Shown: positions 8,122 to 17,296 of the stretch, one piece after another
How positions within the stretch are numbered: position 1 is the stretch's first letter
How the letters are laid out: the number at the start of each line of letters is the position of its first letter
NCBI GenBank assembly: GCA_036835375.1
Contig: DAITMB010000025.1
Location: 1 to 48,205 of the forward strand
Direction of reading: 5' to 3'
Length of the DNA: 48,205 bases
Source of the DNA: JANQTF01 sp036835375
GTDB taxonomy: Bacteria > Bacteroidota > Bacteroidia > J057
The notes under the pieces: model-generated
What the model saw: only the letters and a program-made list of their open reading frames with translations
What the model was told of the DNA's origin: nothing
Databases searched by the model: none
Made by a program: the position numbers and the translations under genes

Positions 8122-8772
8122 ATGTCACTGACACTTTTCACCACAGGAGACGGATCTCCCACACTGTATCACGCTCATTTTGACGAGCACTACCACTCCG
8201 TTCATGGGGCAGTGCAAGAGTCGCAGCATGTATTTTTGACGGCGGGGATGAAAGCTCTGGAAGATCGTGCTTCGCTGCGCATGTTGGAGATTGGATTTGG
8301 TACCGGGCTAAATGCCTTAATGACCGCAATCCAAGCCACCGTGCCGATTTATTACTTGGGGCTGGAAGCTTATCCGTTGAATCGGGAGCAATGGGAATCG
8401 TTGGACTATGGCGATCGCCTGGGCCATCCTGAGATGTTTCGGGCGCTTCATGAGGCTGCCTGGGGAGTGCCCGTGAAGCTCAGCGAGACTTGGACGCTGG
8501 AAAAGCGGGCCGAAAAGCTGGAGACATTTGAGGGGAGTACACACATTGACTTGGTCTATTGGGATGCATTTGCCCCGAGTGCGCAACCAGAACTGTGGAC
8601 TTCGGAGATATTTGCCCGGGTGAGAAGCTGGATGGCTCCCGAGGGACTTCTCACGACCTATTCAGCCAAGGGCGACGTTCGCAGGGCCTTGCTGGCTGCG
8701 GGCTGGCTGGTCGAAAAGCTGCCAGGCCCTCCCGGTAAGCGGGAAATGCTTCGCGCCAAATGTCCGGCTTAG
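8122..8772 (+). CDS. mnmD: tRNA (5-methylaminomethyl-2-thiouridine)-methyltransferase, MnmD type
   Basis: The enzyme uses S-adenosylmethionine to methylate the aminomethyl group on wobble uridine 34 of certain tRNAs. It corresponds to the methyltransferase half of the fused MnmC enzyme, standing alone here as in many Bacteroidota. The 216 residues carry the SAM-binding motif EIGFGTG (about 56-62), the acidic motif in LGLEAYPL, and the family signature DAFAPSAQPELWT from about residue 150. There is no FAD oxidase domain. A terminator follows directly. Confidence 0.9.
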   Translation: MSLTLFTTGDGSPTLYHAHFDEHYHSVHGAVQESQHVFLTAGMKALEDRASLRMLEIGFGTGLNALMTAIQATVPIYYLGLEAYPLNREQWESLDYGDRLGHPEMFRALHEAAWGVPVKLSETWTLEKRAEKLETFEGSTHIDLVYWDAFAPSAQPELWTSEIFARVRSWMAPEGLLTTYSAKGDVRRALLAAGWLVEKLPGPPGKREMLRAKCPA

Positions 8773-8785
8773 ACAGGCTAGTCGC

Positions 8786-8812
8786 CAGGCTTCTCCAAAG
8801 CCTGTGCTTTTT
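8786..8812 (+). terminator. Terminator of mnmD
   Basis: CAGGCTT (8786-8792) pairs with AAGCCTG (8798-8804), and a T run follows at 8807-8812. A second copy of the left arm, ACAGGCT (8773-8779), begins directly after the stop codon and could compete for the same right arm. Confidence 0.7.
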
Positions 8813-8881
8813 CTCGAATTTGCCCGCGTACCCTCTTCCCCAACCGAGATGTGCAGGACAGTTGGACCAGAATAAATAGGA

Positions 8882-10018
8882 ATGTTGCTGGGTATGAGAG
8901 ATGTTGTGAACAGATGGCTCCTGACCTTGGTATGGACTTCAGGCTGTTTGTCTTTGGTTCACGCCCAACCTCTCTTATCCCCCATGGTAGATCAACAAGC
9001 AGATCCCAGAACATCGGCTCTGTATCGAAACCTGTTTGCTTTGCAAGGCAAAGGCATCATGTTTGGGCACCAAGACGCGTTGGCCTATGGGATCGGATGG
9101 CGGGGAGATCGGTTACGCTCGGATGTAGCTTCGGTGAGTGGCTCCTTTCCGGCGGTTTTTGGCTGGGAACTGAGCAAGCTCGGCCAGTCGCCCCACAACA
9201 TTGACAAAGTGGACTTCGACATGATGCGCCAATGGATTCGTCGAGCTTACCAAATGGGAGGCGTGATCACAATCGGCTGGCACCTGGACAATCCCGTGAC
9301 CAAAGGCTCTTCCTGGGACCACACGCCGGCCGTGCCGAGCATCCTTGCGGGCGGCATCCACCACGATTGGTACAAGAGGCAGTTGGACTTCATTGCGGAT
9401 TTTATGCAAAGCCTTCGGGGAGGATTTTGGGTAAAACATCCCATTCCGGTGATCTTCAGACCCTTTCATGAGCACAACGGCGGCTGGTTTTGGTGGGGAC
9501 GCCCGCACCGGACACCGGAAGATTATCAGCAGCTGTGGCGGTTCACTGTGGAATACTTGCGGGACGTGAAGGAGGTTCACAACTTGTTGTATGTCTATTC
9601 CCCAGATGTGTTCGACACAGAAGAATCTTATCTGGAAGACTATCCGGGAGATGAGTATGTGGACATTTTGGGGCTGGATGATTACGCAGATTTTCGGCGG
9701 GGAGGCAAACCTGCCAAGCTCACCCGCAGGCTAAGGATCTTGGGTGACATGGCAATCGCCCGAGGGAAGTTATTTGCCCTGACTGAAACGGGTTCTGAGA
9801 CAATTCCCCATCCGCGCTGGTGGACCGATCAACTGCTCAAGCACGTGGAGGCAGATCCCATCGCTTCCATGATTTCTTGGATGTTGGTGTGGCGAAATGG
9901 TCACCTAGGTCATTATTTCGCCCCGTTTCCGGGACATCCAAGCGCAGATAATTTTGTAGAATTTCGTCGTAGTGGACGAATTCTCATGGTGGACGATCTT
10001 CCCGATCTGTATCAATAG
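8882..10018 (+). CDS. Glycoside hydrolase family 26, probable beta-mannanase
   Basis: This secreted endo-hydrolase is predicted to cut beta-1,4-mannan. The N-terminus is a signal peptide ending near LSLVHAQ; an ATG 12 bases later (8894) is an equal candidate start. The GH26 barrel is complete in 378 residues: IMFGHQDALAYG near the start, the acid/base E197 in FRPFHEHNGGWFWWG, and the nucleophile E302 in ALTETGSE. VLVWRNG near the end is also typical. No carbohydrate-binding module or sorting domain is seen. The epimerase gene downstream supports a mannan pathway: mannanase releases mannobiose, which the epimerase converts to mannosyl-glucose. Confidence 0.92.
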   Translation: MLLGMRDVVNRWLLTLVWTSGCLSLVHAQPLLSPMVDQQADPRTSALYRNLFALQGKGIMFGHQDALAYGIGWRGDRLRSDVASVSGSFPAVFGWELSKLGQSPHNIDKVDFDMMRQWIRRAYQMGGVITIGWHLDNPVTKGSSWDHTPAVPSILAGGIHHDWYKRQLDFIADFMQSLRGGFWVKHPIPVIFRPFHEHNGGWFWWGRPHRTPEDYQQLWRFTVEYLRDVKEVHNLLYVYSPDVFDTEESYLEDYPGDEYVDILGLDDYADFRRGGKPAKLTRRLRILGDMAIARGKLFALTETGSETIPHPRWWTDQLLKHVEADPIASMISWMLVWRNGHLGHYFAPFPGHPSADNFVEFRRSGRILMVDDLPDLYQ

Positions 10019-10367
10019 CACCTCCTCTGTATTTCACGAAGGATTATTTTACCTTGAATGCTCATTGATCGCGCTGCCGTATGGGATGCAACAAAAGGCC
10101 TCTTACCTTCCTTGTACCGCTCCGGGGCGTCTAATTTGGCAGGGCTGCCTGCCACGACTTTTGATGAGGAGGGGTATAGACGTTCGTTGTCGAACAGCGC
10201 TGATTGCTCATCTTAATCTCTGCGTGGGGCCTGACGTGACGGGATGCATAGCTCGAGTTTGAAGCACACTTTTCGAGAACTCCATCGGGAAATTCTTGTG
10301 AGCACATACTCAACGCATGAATTTGCCGACAAGCTCCTCCGATAATTACACCCCACACAGCGACATC
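10019..10367. other. 349-base spacer between the mannanase and epimerase genes
   Basis: No gene, terminator or exact Bacteroidota promoter was found. Overlapping short frames on both strands lack recognisable motifs. A start at 10317 for the epimerase is open but would add an atypical 17-residue tail. Confidence 0.5.
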
Positions 10368-11591
10368 ATGAAAAACCTGCCCCGTGTTCCGGTATCTGCT
10401 GCCATCAAAGCGACTTGGGAAAGTGAACTCCACCAGCTACTGGACTGGTGGGAAAAAAACATGGTTGACTATGAGCTTGGAGGATTTTATGGGAGAATGG
10501 ATGGCCGAAATCGTCTGCTCCCCCAGTCGGACAAAGGCGTGATTCTCAACACGCGGCTCTTGTGGAGCTTCTCGATGATGACGCGTGTTTACGAGCGTTC
10601 CTCTTATCGGGCCTTGGCCGATCGGGCCTACGAGTACCTGGAAAAGTATTTCCGCGACAAAGATTTTGGTGGTTTGTACTGGATGCTCGAGTCCCAAGGT
10701 CGCGTAGTGGCTGACAAAAAGCAGGTGTATGCTCAAGCTTTTGGGATCTACTCGTTGAGCGAATACTATCGCCTGACCCTTGATCGACGTGTGCTCTCCC
10801 TCGCAATGGAACTTTTTGAACTTATCGATCACCACAGTCGCGACGCAGAAAAAGGCGGGTATCTCGAAGCATTCAGTCGGGACTGGAAACTGCTGAGTGA
10901 CTTGCGGCTAAGCCACAAAGATCGCAACGAGGCCAAGACCATGAATACCCACTTGCACGTGATGGAGGCATATACGAGCCTGTATCGCGCATCGCCGTTT
11001 GACTTGCTTGCCGATCGGCTGAAAGAGCTCATTGAGCTGTTCCTCACCCGATTTCTCGACCCCAAAACAAACCATTTGACCCTGTTTTTCACCGATTCCT
11101 GGCAACCCCGTTCGGAGGAAATTTCCTACGGCCACGACATTGAGGCGAGCTGGCTCATGTGCGAAGCCGCTGAAGTGCTCAATGATCCGGCGCTCTTTCA
11201 GCGCTGTGCCGACGCTGCAGTGGCGATCGCAACGGCAACTTTGGAGGGCCAAGATTCCAACGGGGGCATTATCCAAGAAGGTAGCCCGATGGGTTTCACC
11301 GATACCGACAAGCATTGGTGGCCACAATTTGAGGCGTTGGTGGGCTGGCTCAATGCCTGGCAAGTTTCTCAAGACGAACGCTTTCGACTAGCAGCTCTCC
11401 AGACCTGGGATTTTACCATCAAGCACCACAAAGATCACCAAGGAGGAGAGTGGCACTGGTGCCTTGATCGGCAGGGGACCCCCAATTTTAAAGAAGACAA
11501 AGCCGGTCCCTGGAAAGGCCCTTATCATGGCGCACGGGCGCTTGTAGAGGCCTTGCGGCGCACCGAGGTCATCGTTGAAGGGGGCAAGTAA
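10368..11591 (+). CDS. Cellobiose/mannobiose 2-epimerase (AGE family)
   Basis: A cytoplasmic enzyme that interconverts cellobiose with glucosyl-mannose, or mannobiose with mannosyl-glucose. The start at MKNLPRVPV gives 407 residues, the normal length. The (alpha/alpha)6 barrel shows the family motifs in order: LDWWEKNMVDYELGGFYG, KGVILNTRLLWSFS, KQVYAQAFGIYSLSEYY, NTHLHVMEAYTSLYR (catalytic region), SYGHDIEASWLM, HWWPQFEALVGWLNA, and KGPYHGARALVEALR with the second catalytic histidine. Its place after a GH26 mannanase suggests mannobiose is the natural substrate. The expected partner, a GH130 mannosylglucose phosphorylase, is not in this window. Confidence 0.92.
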   Translation: MKNLPRVPVSAAIKATWESELHQLLDWWEKNMVDYELGGFYGRMDGRNRLLPQSDKGVILNTRLLWSFSMMTRVYERSSYRALADRAYEYLEKYFRDKDFGGLYWMLESQGRVVADKKQVYAQAFGIYSLSEYYRLTLDRRVLSLAMELFELIDHHSRDAEKGGYLEAFSRDWKLLSDLRLSHKDRNEAKTMNTHLHVMEAYTSLYRASPFDLLADRLKELIELFLTRFLDPKTNHLTLFFTDSWQPRSEEISYGHDIEASWLMCEAAEVLNDPALFQRCADAAVAIATATLEGQDSNGGIIQEGSPMGFTDTDKHWWPQFEALVGWLNAWQVSQDERFRLAALQTWDFTIKHHKDHQGGEWHWCLDRQGTPNFKEDKAGPWKGPYHGARALVEALRRTEVIVEGGK

Positions 11592-11626
11592 ATGGCACAG
11601 AACAACCAGCTTTCGGCGACGGATTC

Positions 11627-12538
11627 CTATCTGCGTACGAAGGTGAGATACTTTTTGGGGGTAAATCCAAACTTCTTCTTGAAAGCTGCAATGAAATGGC
11701 TGGGGTTGCTATATCCTACCTCCTGAGCGGCTTCATTCACCAGATATTTCCCGCTGTCGAGCAGCTTGCGAGCGACATCCATCCGATGATCGCTCAGGTA
11801 TTTGTGGACAGTGGTGCCGTAAATATTGCGGAAACCTACCTTGAGCTGGTACTCGTTCAGGCCGACCATCTTAGATAATTCCTTCAGGTTTGGTGGCGTG
11901 ATCAAGTGATTGCGAACGATCTGCTTGGCCTGTCTAATCTTCTCCACATTGGCCTCATCGTGCAGAAACGGGCACTTTTCCTCCTGATTGTCCTCTTCTT
12001 GAGTGAAATACAGGCTGAGAATTTCCATGACTTTGGCCCGCAAGTAAAGGTTTCTGGTATTGCTAGGAGGGTGCACAAAAAAAAGCGTCCCAATTACCAT
12101 TGCGAGGGAAGAACTGATGGGTGCCTCCGCATACAGGCGTTGGTTGACGTTGTCATTATTGAGGAAAGCCAATTCGTCGGAATCTTGAACAAACCATTCG
12201 TGAAGACGCTTAACGGAAATAAATAATGTCAGCAAATGGGTCTGTGGGCTGAGGTGAATCTCGTGCGCAAGGGGCCCTTCAGGATTATAAAACAAAAAAG
12301 AGCGATTGGTTTCTAAGGTCTTGCGGTAGTGGCCTCTGTGAAAAACGAAATCTACTTTTCCGTCCAGGCAAAAGTAAAATTGGATCAAGGTAGGGGATAA
12401 TTCGCCTTGAATATGGAGATCCGAATCCGCTGGATTTTGAACTGGAGCCAGGGCAACAGATTCATCAATCGCGAGTACTTCGATTCGATTATTTTGGGTA
12501 TTTTTTTCCTTATCTATTAGAAAAAAAGTTGGCTGCAT
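11627..12538 (-). CDS. AraC-family transcriptional regulator (PchR-like)
   Basis: The 303-residue protein has an N-terminal sensing part (about 1-190) with no clear cupin motif visible. A C-terminal AraC double helix-turn-helix starts near residue 205: LKELSKMVGLNEYQLKVGFR, then VNEAAQEVGYSNPSHFIAAFKKKFGFTPKKYL. The layout resembles PchR-type regulators of siderophore and haem uptake in Bacteroidota. It is divergent from the HmuY/TonB operon with a 179-base shared intergenic region, so that operon is the likely target. It is convergent with the epimerase gene, 35 bases apart. Confidence 0.9.
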   Translation of the reverse strand: MQPTFFLIDKEKNTQNNRIEVLAIDESVALAPVQNPADSDLHIQGELSPTLIQFYFCLDGKVDFVFHRGHYRKTLETNRSFLFYNPEGPLAHEIHLSPQTHLLTLFISVKRLHEWFVQDSDELAFLNNDNVNQRLYAEAPISSSLAMVIGTLFFVHPPSNTRNLYLRAKVMEILSLYFTQEEDNQEEKCPFLHDEANVEKIRQAKQIVRNHLITPPNLKELSKMVGLNEYQLKVGFRNIYGTTVHKYLSDHRMDVARKLLDSGKYLVNEAAQEVGYSNPSHFIAAFKKKFGFTPKKYLTFVRR

Positions 12539-12652
12539 AGAGATAAAGTTGAAAAATGAAAGGATTAAAGCTCCCAGTAGTCAAAATTAGGCATTTTCTG
12601 TCCTGAAATCAACCTTCGCTTTTAGCGTTATTTTTACTCCGCTTATGGGCAT

Positions 12653-12680
12653 TTTGTTTAAATGGATGTAGATACTTTTG
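12653..12680 (+). promoter_or_regulatory. Promoter of the HmuY/TonB receptor operon
   Basis: The -7 box TACTTTTG (12673-12680) matches TAnnTTTG exactly. A TTTG at 12653-12656 lies 16 bases upstream, slightly closer than the usual 19. Transcription would start near 12686, giving a 32-base leader. The non-ideal spacing fits a promoter that needs an activator, possibly the divergent AraC protein. Confidence 0.5.
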
Positions 12681-12717
12681 CGACTCACAAGGTTCAATCA
12701 TCCATACTCAACATTCC

Positions 12718-13962
12718 ATGCAAAAGTACCTTTTACTCTCTATCCTCCTCCTCCCTACATGGGCTCTTGTAGCTCAGCAGCAGGTAAGCGTAGGACCCGG
12801 TTATAGCAACGAGACGTATTACAGCCTGCGCGAAGGGACTGTGGCCAGCGCGCCAATCGCAGCTTGGGATCTCGCCTTTCAAATTAGCGGGTTTGCTGCC
12901 TCCATCCGCGTTAATCATGGCAATGGCGTTTTGGTCTATCAAGTCCCTGGTGTGAGTGCGGCTGACTGGGCGACCATCGATACCGCGGGGATCACTGCTT
13001 GGGATCAAAGCTTTGATTCCGATGAATCTTGGGATCTGGGTGCGCTCAACCGTGGCTATTCAGAGACGAACCCCTTTGATTTAGGCTGGGGGCTTTACAA
13101 TCAAATCACCCACGTGGTCTCTGCCAAAGCGATTTTTGTCGTGGTGTTGTCTGACGGCACCCACAAAAAGTTGCGCATCGACCAGCTCGCCAGTGGCGTG
13201 TACCAGTTTACTTTCGCCAACCTCGATGGATCTGACGAATTAACTCGTACGTTGTCGAAAAGTGATTTCGCAGGCAAAAACTTTGGCTACTTCTCTATCG
13301 CCAATGACACATTGATTGATCAGGAGCCGCTGAGTGATGAGTGGGATCTGGTGTTTCATAAGTATTTGGGACAGCTTTCTCCCGGCCTGTACTATGGCGT
13401 AACGGGTGTGCAGACCAATACCGGGCTGGCCGTGGCAGAACTTCGCGCTGTGGACCTTAGCTCGGTCAGCATGACAGACACTGCCCAGGTGGGATTTTCG
13501 ACGAGCATCTCTACCATAGGCTTTGATTGGAAGTCATTCAATATGAACACCTTCACTTGGGAAATCGCAGATTCTCTGACCTATTTCGTCCGGGACCGCG
13601 AGGGCGAAGTGTTTCAACTCACTTTCACAGACTTTGGTGGCAGCGCAACAGGGAATTTCTTTTTTAATCTGACCAATGTCACTACTTCCTTGGATGTTGG
13701 CAATGAAGCGATCCAGCGGCTGGGTATTTTCCCCAATCCTGCGAGTACCGAAGTAAATGTCCTTTTCGAGACGAGCAAATCAGAACTCGTTACCCTCTCT
13801 ATCCAGGACTTGCAGGGCCGCAACCTCCGCCGCGAAGTGCTGGGGCAAGTCAACGGATTTCAGCAGATTCAGATGAGCGGCTTGTCCCTGCCTGCCGGAA
13901 TTTATCTGCTACATGTGGACACCGAAACCACCAGAACCAGCCGCAAGTTGGTGATTCGCTAA
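12718..13962 (+). CDS. HmuY-like haem-binding protein with T9SS sorting domain
   Basis: A predicted surface or secreted hemophore of 414 residues. It starts with a signal peptide (about 1-20, ending ALVAQ). The body contains two HmuY-like halves, each with a WDL-F core (AAWDLAFQI and DEWDLVFHKY). The second half continues with IGFDWKSFN and YFVRDREGEVFQLTFTDF, both typical of HmuY. From about residue 336 to the end is a type A T9SS sorting domain (IFPNPASTEVNV, then SLPAGIYLLHV and SRKLVIR). Export by T9SS and surface anchoring or release are therefore expected. Haem binding is inferred from the family; ligand residues cannot be assigned by eye. First gene of the operon; paralogous to the lipoprotein gene two genes downstream. 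Confidence 0.85.
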   Translation: MQKYLLLSILLLPTWALVAQQQVSVGPGYSNETYYSLREGTVASAPIAAWDLAFQISGFAASIRVNHGNGVLVYQVPGVSAADWATIDTAGITAWDQSFDSDESWDLGALNRGYSETNPFDLGWGLYNQITHVVSAKAIFVVVLSDGTHKKLRIDQLASGVYQFTFANLDGSDELTRTLSKSDFAGKNFGYFSIANDTLIDQEPLSDEWDLVFHKYLGQLSPGLYYGVTGVQTNTGLAVAELRAVDLSSVSMTDTAQVGFSTSISTIGFDWKSFNMNTFTWEIADSLTYFVRDREGEVFQLTFTDFGGSATGNFFFNLTNVTTSLDVGNEAIQRLGIFPNPASTEVNVLFETSKSELVTLSIQDLQGRNLRREVLGQVNGFQQIQMSGLSLPAGIYLLHVDTETTRTSRKLVIR

Positions 13963-14024
13963 GGCGCATCGCCATAAAAAGAGGTGTCATTTTCTCTCTT
14001 CTCCCCGATTTGTCGAATCAATTT

Positions 14025-14054
14025 CCATGTCACAGATCTCCATGTCACAGATCT
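14025..14054 (+). repeat. Tandem direct repeat, two copies of 15 bp
   Basis: CCATGTCACAGATCT occurs twice head to tail, with no spacer, 36 bases before the chosen TonB-receptor start. Each copy carries an in-frame ATG (14027 and 14042), so the repeat could extend the receptor's N-terminus if used. Confidence 0.85.
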
Positions 14055-14089
14055 ACTGTTGTTTTCTTCATCGAGTTCGAACTTCAGAA

Positions 14090-16141
14090 ATGGCTAGAGG
14101 AAGTGGGAGTCATCCCGCTTTCCTCCTGCTTTTCACTTTCAGCCTGGCGCTTGTGGGACTCTTGTACCCCACTGTGAGCCTCGGCCAAGCGAAGGATTCC
14201 ACGCGACAGGAGTTGGCGATGGAAGAGGTTGTCATTACGGCCCAACATGCGCCCATTTCGGCATCTGCTTCCACCTATCAGGTGCGCGTGATCGACCGCA
14301 ACCGCATTGATGCCCAGGCAGCGCAGAGCTTGCCGGATTTGCTTCAAAGTGAGTTGGGCGTGCAGCTCATCCAAGATCCCGCGCTCGGGACACAGATCCA
14401 GCTCCAAGGCCTTGGCGGACAGCATGTGAAGATTCTGGTGGATGGGGTGCCCGTGATTGGGCGATTGGATGGAGAGATTGATTTGAGCCAACTTCCCCTG
14501 AATCAGGTTGAGCGAATTGAGATCATCGAGGGACCGCTCTCCGTGGAATATGGGACCAATGCGATGGGGGGAGTGATCAATTTGATCACGAAAAAAACGA
14601 CTGAGGAGCGCTTTCAAGGTCAGCTGAAATGGCACGAAGCCAGTGTCGGTCCCGGTTGGAGCGTGTATGACGGCATTCACAATCAAGACCTCGACCTTCG
14701 TTGGCGCGTAGGCAAACATCAAATCGGGGTGAGCGGGGGCCGCTATTTTTTTGGGGGAAGCTTCGCGGAAAAGGCCCTTCGTGCCAAATCCTGGAACCCG
14801 AAACGGCAGGAATTTGCCTCGGCATCCTACCGCTGGACAGGTGCCAAAGGCCATGTTCAGGCTCAATCTCAGGTGTTTGATGAATATCTCCTTCGGCTCG
14901 ACTCAGTTCAGGGCTTGTATCAAGTCAGAGCCTTGGACGAGCATTTCCAAAGCGTGCGCCAGCAACACCAGCTTCAGGGACGTTACGCTTGGAATGAGCA
15001 GAATCATTATGAGGGATTTGTGGCGTATTCGCGATTTGATCGCCTGAGAACCCGCCACCTCGTGGACATGGCTACTTTGGCGTCCACTACACTGGAAGGC
15101 GGATCGGAAGAGGCATTCATAGGCTGGGCAGCTAGGGGAACCTTCACCCACCGCGCATCCGATATGCCTTTGTCAGCTCATGTGGGCTACGACCTCAACC
15201 GGGAAGAGACGAGAGGGGATAAAATTTTTGGGCAATCTCAAGTTCAGCACGATCTCGCGGCATTTGTGAGCTTAGAATACCAGCCTTTGCCCAGCCTGAC
15301 CTTGCGTCCGGGGGTGCGGGCGACCTACAATGACCGTTATCCAGCGCCGCTCACGCCATCTGTTCACTTGCGGTTTGCGCCTTCTGGAAATTGGACTTGG
15401 CGGGCTTCTTACGCCAAAGGATTCCGCGCGCCGACACTCAAGGAACTCTATCTGGAGTTCGTAGATGTAAATCACAATTTGGTCGGCAACCAGGCCCTCC
15501 AAGCAGAGCGAGGTCATTATTTTCAGGCTTCTGCGCAGTGGCAAAAGCTGGTAGGTAGCCAGCTCTGGAGGGTCAACACACAGACGTTTTACAACCAAGT
15601 CCAAGACCAGATTGAACTGACCTTCACGGGAGGCTCGGATAATGCCTACACGTATTTCAATCTCGCAGAAGTACAACTGGCTGGGATTCGCACTGAGCTG
15701 ATGTATCGGCGGGAGAGGATCCTCTTGCAGGCTGGGGTAAATATACTGGGTCGAACAAGTCCAGGACTTTCCTGGCTCACTTCTGCGCAGTTGCAGGGCC
15801 GAATTCAAGCGGACTTGTTCGCAGGAATTCAAGCGCATCTCTTCTACAAGTATAGCGGACCCGCACAGGCGTACCGGGACATCGGAACCAGCGAAAACCC
15901 CGAGTTGATCCTGACTTCTCTGGATGGCTATCACTGGGCGGATCTGAGTCTTCAGCGAAAATTTTTGGCGGATAAAATCTTGATAGGGGTTGGCGGAAGA
16001 AACCTGCTCAATGTCACAGCGGTCAATGCAGATGGCGGCAGCGGTGGTGGTGCTCACAGCGGGGGAGACGGAGGTACTGCCATTGCGCTGGGAAGAAGTC
16101 TTTTTGTGTCAATGGCTTATTCTTTTCAGAGTAGATCATGA
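14090..16141 (+). CDS. TonB-dependent outer-membrane receptor (HmuR-like)
   Basis: A 683-residue receptor predicted to import haem or a ferric siderophore, powered by TonB. The start at MARGSGSHPAF gives a clean signal peptide; starts at 14027 and 14042 within the tandem repeat are possible. A TonB-box-like EEVVITAQ precedes the plug domain, which has LPDLLQSELGVQL, GLGGQHVKILVDGVPVIGR, VERIEIIEGPLSVEYGTNAMGGVINLITKK. The 22-strand barrel follows, with GFRAPTLKELYLEF in the middle. A glycine-rich segment lies just before the last strand (SLFVSMAYSF). No carboxypeptidase-like N-terminal domain is present, so it is not a SusC type. It lies between two HmuY-like genes. Confidence 0.93.
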   Translation: MARGSGSHPAFLLLFTFSLALVGLLYPTVSLGQAKDSTRQELAMEEVVITAQHAPISASASTYQVRVIDRNRIDAQAAQSLPDLLQSELGVQLIQDPALGTQIQLQGLGGQHVKILVDGVPVIGRLDGEIDLSQLPLNQVERIEIIEGPLSVEYGTNAMGGVINLITKKTTEERFQGQLKWHEASVGPGWSVYDGIHNQDLDLRWRVGKHQIGVSGGRYFFGGSFAEKALRAKSWNPKRQEFASASYRWTGAKGHVQAQSQVFDEYLLRLDSVQGLYQVRALDEHFQSVRQQHQLQGRYAWNEQNHYEGFVAYSRFDRLRTRHLVDMATLASTTLEGGSEEAFIGWAARGTFTHRASDMPLSAHVGYDLNREETRGDKIFGQSQVQHDLAAFVSLEYQPLPSLTLRPGVRATYNDRYPAPLTPSVHLRFAPSGNWTWRASYAKGFRAPTLKELYLEFVDVNHNLVGNQALQAERGHYFQASAQWQKLVGSQLWRVNTQTFYNQVQDQIELTFTGGSDNAYTYFNLAEVQLAGIRTELMYRRERILLQAGVNILGRTSPGLSWLTSAQLQGRIQADLFAGIQAHLFYKYSGPAQAYRDIGTSENPELILTSLDGYHWADLSLQRKFLADKILIGVGGRNLLNVTAVNADGGSGGGAHSGGDGGTAIALGRSLFVSMAYSFQSRS

Positions 16142-16246
16142 TTCCTCCTTCAATTCAACACCAATTCCTTTTGAGAGATAAAAATGATTTTGATAATGGC
16201 TGATTATGCCCTCACAATCACTTTACCCTTCTTCAATCAGATGGCT

Positions 16247-17296
16247 ATGAAGAAATTGCTAAACAATTTTTCTAATCTGCCTTTTCACGTCTCGCTGATC
16301 GGAATGGTGTGTAGCTCGCTGCTCCTACCAGGCTGCTTTCGACCAGACGTGCCAGTGGCGCCCTTTCAGCCAGATCCTTCCAGCCAAGTGATGGAGATTT
16401 CGATGGCCAGCTATGATGCTTCTATCGGCGACACCCGCTACAACCACCAGATTTACTTTACCCTCAGCACAGGTGAGCAGAAGACTGTGGATCGGCTGAG
16501 CTGGGATTTGGGTTTTTCTGCTTCAGAGACGGGCACAGCGGTCATTCTCAATGGGGCGAATTTCATGCAAATAGCCCTGGCCGAGGGCAAAACATTCGGA
16601 GATCCCTGGACGACACAGGAATTGACCTCGCTGGTTTTTCGCTTTGATTCTGCAACAGGATCGCTCGATCACACGGCCATCGGGGAGTGGGCCAAATCGG
16701 AGGAGAACTCTACCTTCGTGCTTGATTTGGGATATGATCACAATCTGTCAGCGCGTGGTCACCGGCAGCTTCAGATCCTTCGCGCCGATGCACAAGAATT
16801 TGAGATTCGCTACGCCGACCTCGACGGGAACAACGTGCGCACGGCTGTCATTCCGAAGCGATCAGGACACAACTTCAGTTTCTATTCTCTGGTCTCAGAA
16901 CAAATGGTGGAGGTAGAGCCTCCTCAAGACAGTTGGGACTTGGTGTTCACCTATTATGCCTACAGGTATCCGGACGGTTTTCCTTATTGGCTCACAGGCG
17001 CGCTATCCAATCGGCATCAAGTGGCTGTGGCCGAAGTACCCACCTCCTTTGCCACATGGGATGAGTTGACCCTAGCCGACACGGCTTCGCTCACGTTTTC
17101 CCCCAACATAGATGAAATCGGCTTTGACTGGAAAAGCTATGTGTTTGGTCCACCAGCCCGCTACGTCACCCACCAAGAAAAATGCTATGTGGTGCGCGAC
17201 ACCAAGGGCTATTTTTATCGGCTTCGTTTCCTTGACTTTTACAACGATCAAGGCTGGAAAGGCTTTCCTCAAATCGAATACTCGCTGCTTCCATGA
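16247..17296 (+). CDS. HmuY-like lipoprotein, putative haem-binding partner of the receptor
   Basis: The start at MKKLLNNFSN (16247; MAMKK at 16241 is equally possible) gives a lipoprotein signal with lipobox LLPGC and about 349 residues. As in the first gene of the operon, there are two HmuY-like halves: SWDLGFS and DSWDLVFTYY. They are followed by ADTASLTF, IGFDWKSY and CYVVRDTKGYFYRLRFLDF. These motifs line up with the T9SS-exported protein, so the two are paralogues. This one lacks the sorting domain and should be anchored to the outer membrane by lipid. In P. gingivalis, HmuY delivers haem to HmuR. It shares a 4-base overlap (ATGA) with the next gene. Confidence 0.85.
   Translation: MKKLLNNFSNLPFHVSLIGMVCSSLLLPGCFRPDVPVAPFQPDPSSQVMEISMASYDASIGDTRYNHQIYFTLSTGEQKTVDRLSWDLGFSASETGTAVILNGANFMQIALAEGKTFGDPWTTQELTSLVFRFDSATGSLDHTAIGEWAKSEENSTFVLDLGYDHNLSARGHRQLQILRADAQEFEIRYADLDGNNVRTAVIPKRSGHNFSFYSLVSEQMVEVEPPQDSWDLVFTYYAYRYPDGFPYWLTGALSNRHQVAVAEVPTSFATWDELTLADTASLTFSPNIDEIGFDWKSYVFGPPARYVTHQEKCYVVRDTKGYFYRLRFLDFYNDQGWKGFPQIEYSLLP

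Noticed and set aside
10131..10433. Short frames in the mannanase-epimerase gap
   Set aside because: No start-site support, no motifs, and they overlap the epimerase start.
14084..16057. Two minus-strand frames of about 260 codons opposite the TonB receptor
   Set aside because: Shadows of the receptor gene with no plausible protein pattern.
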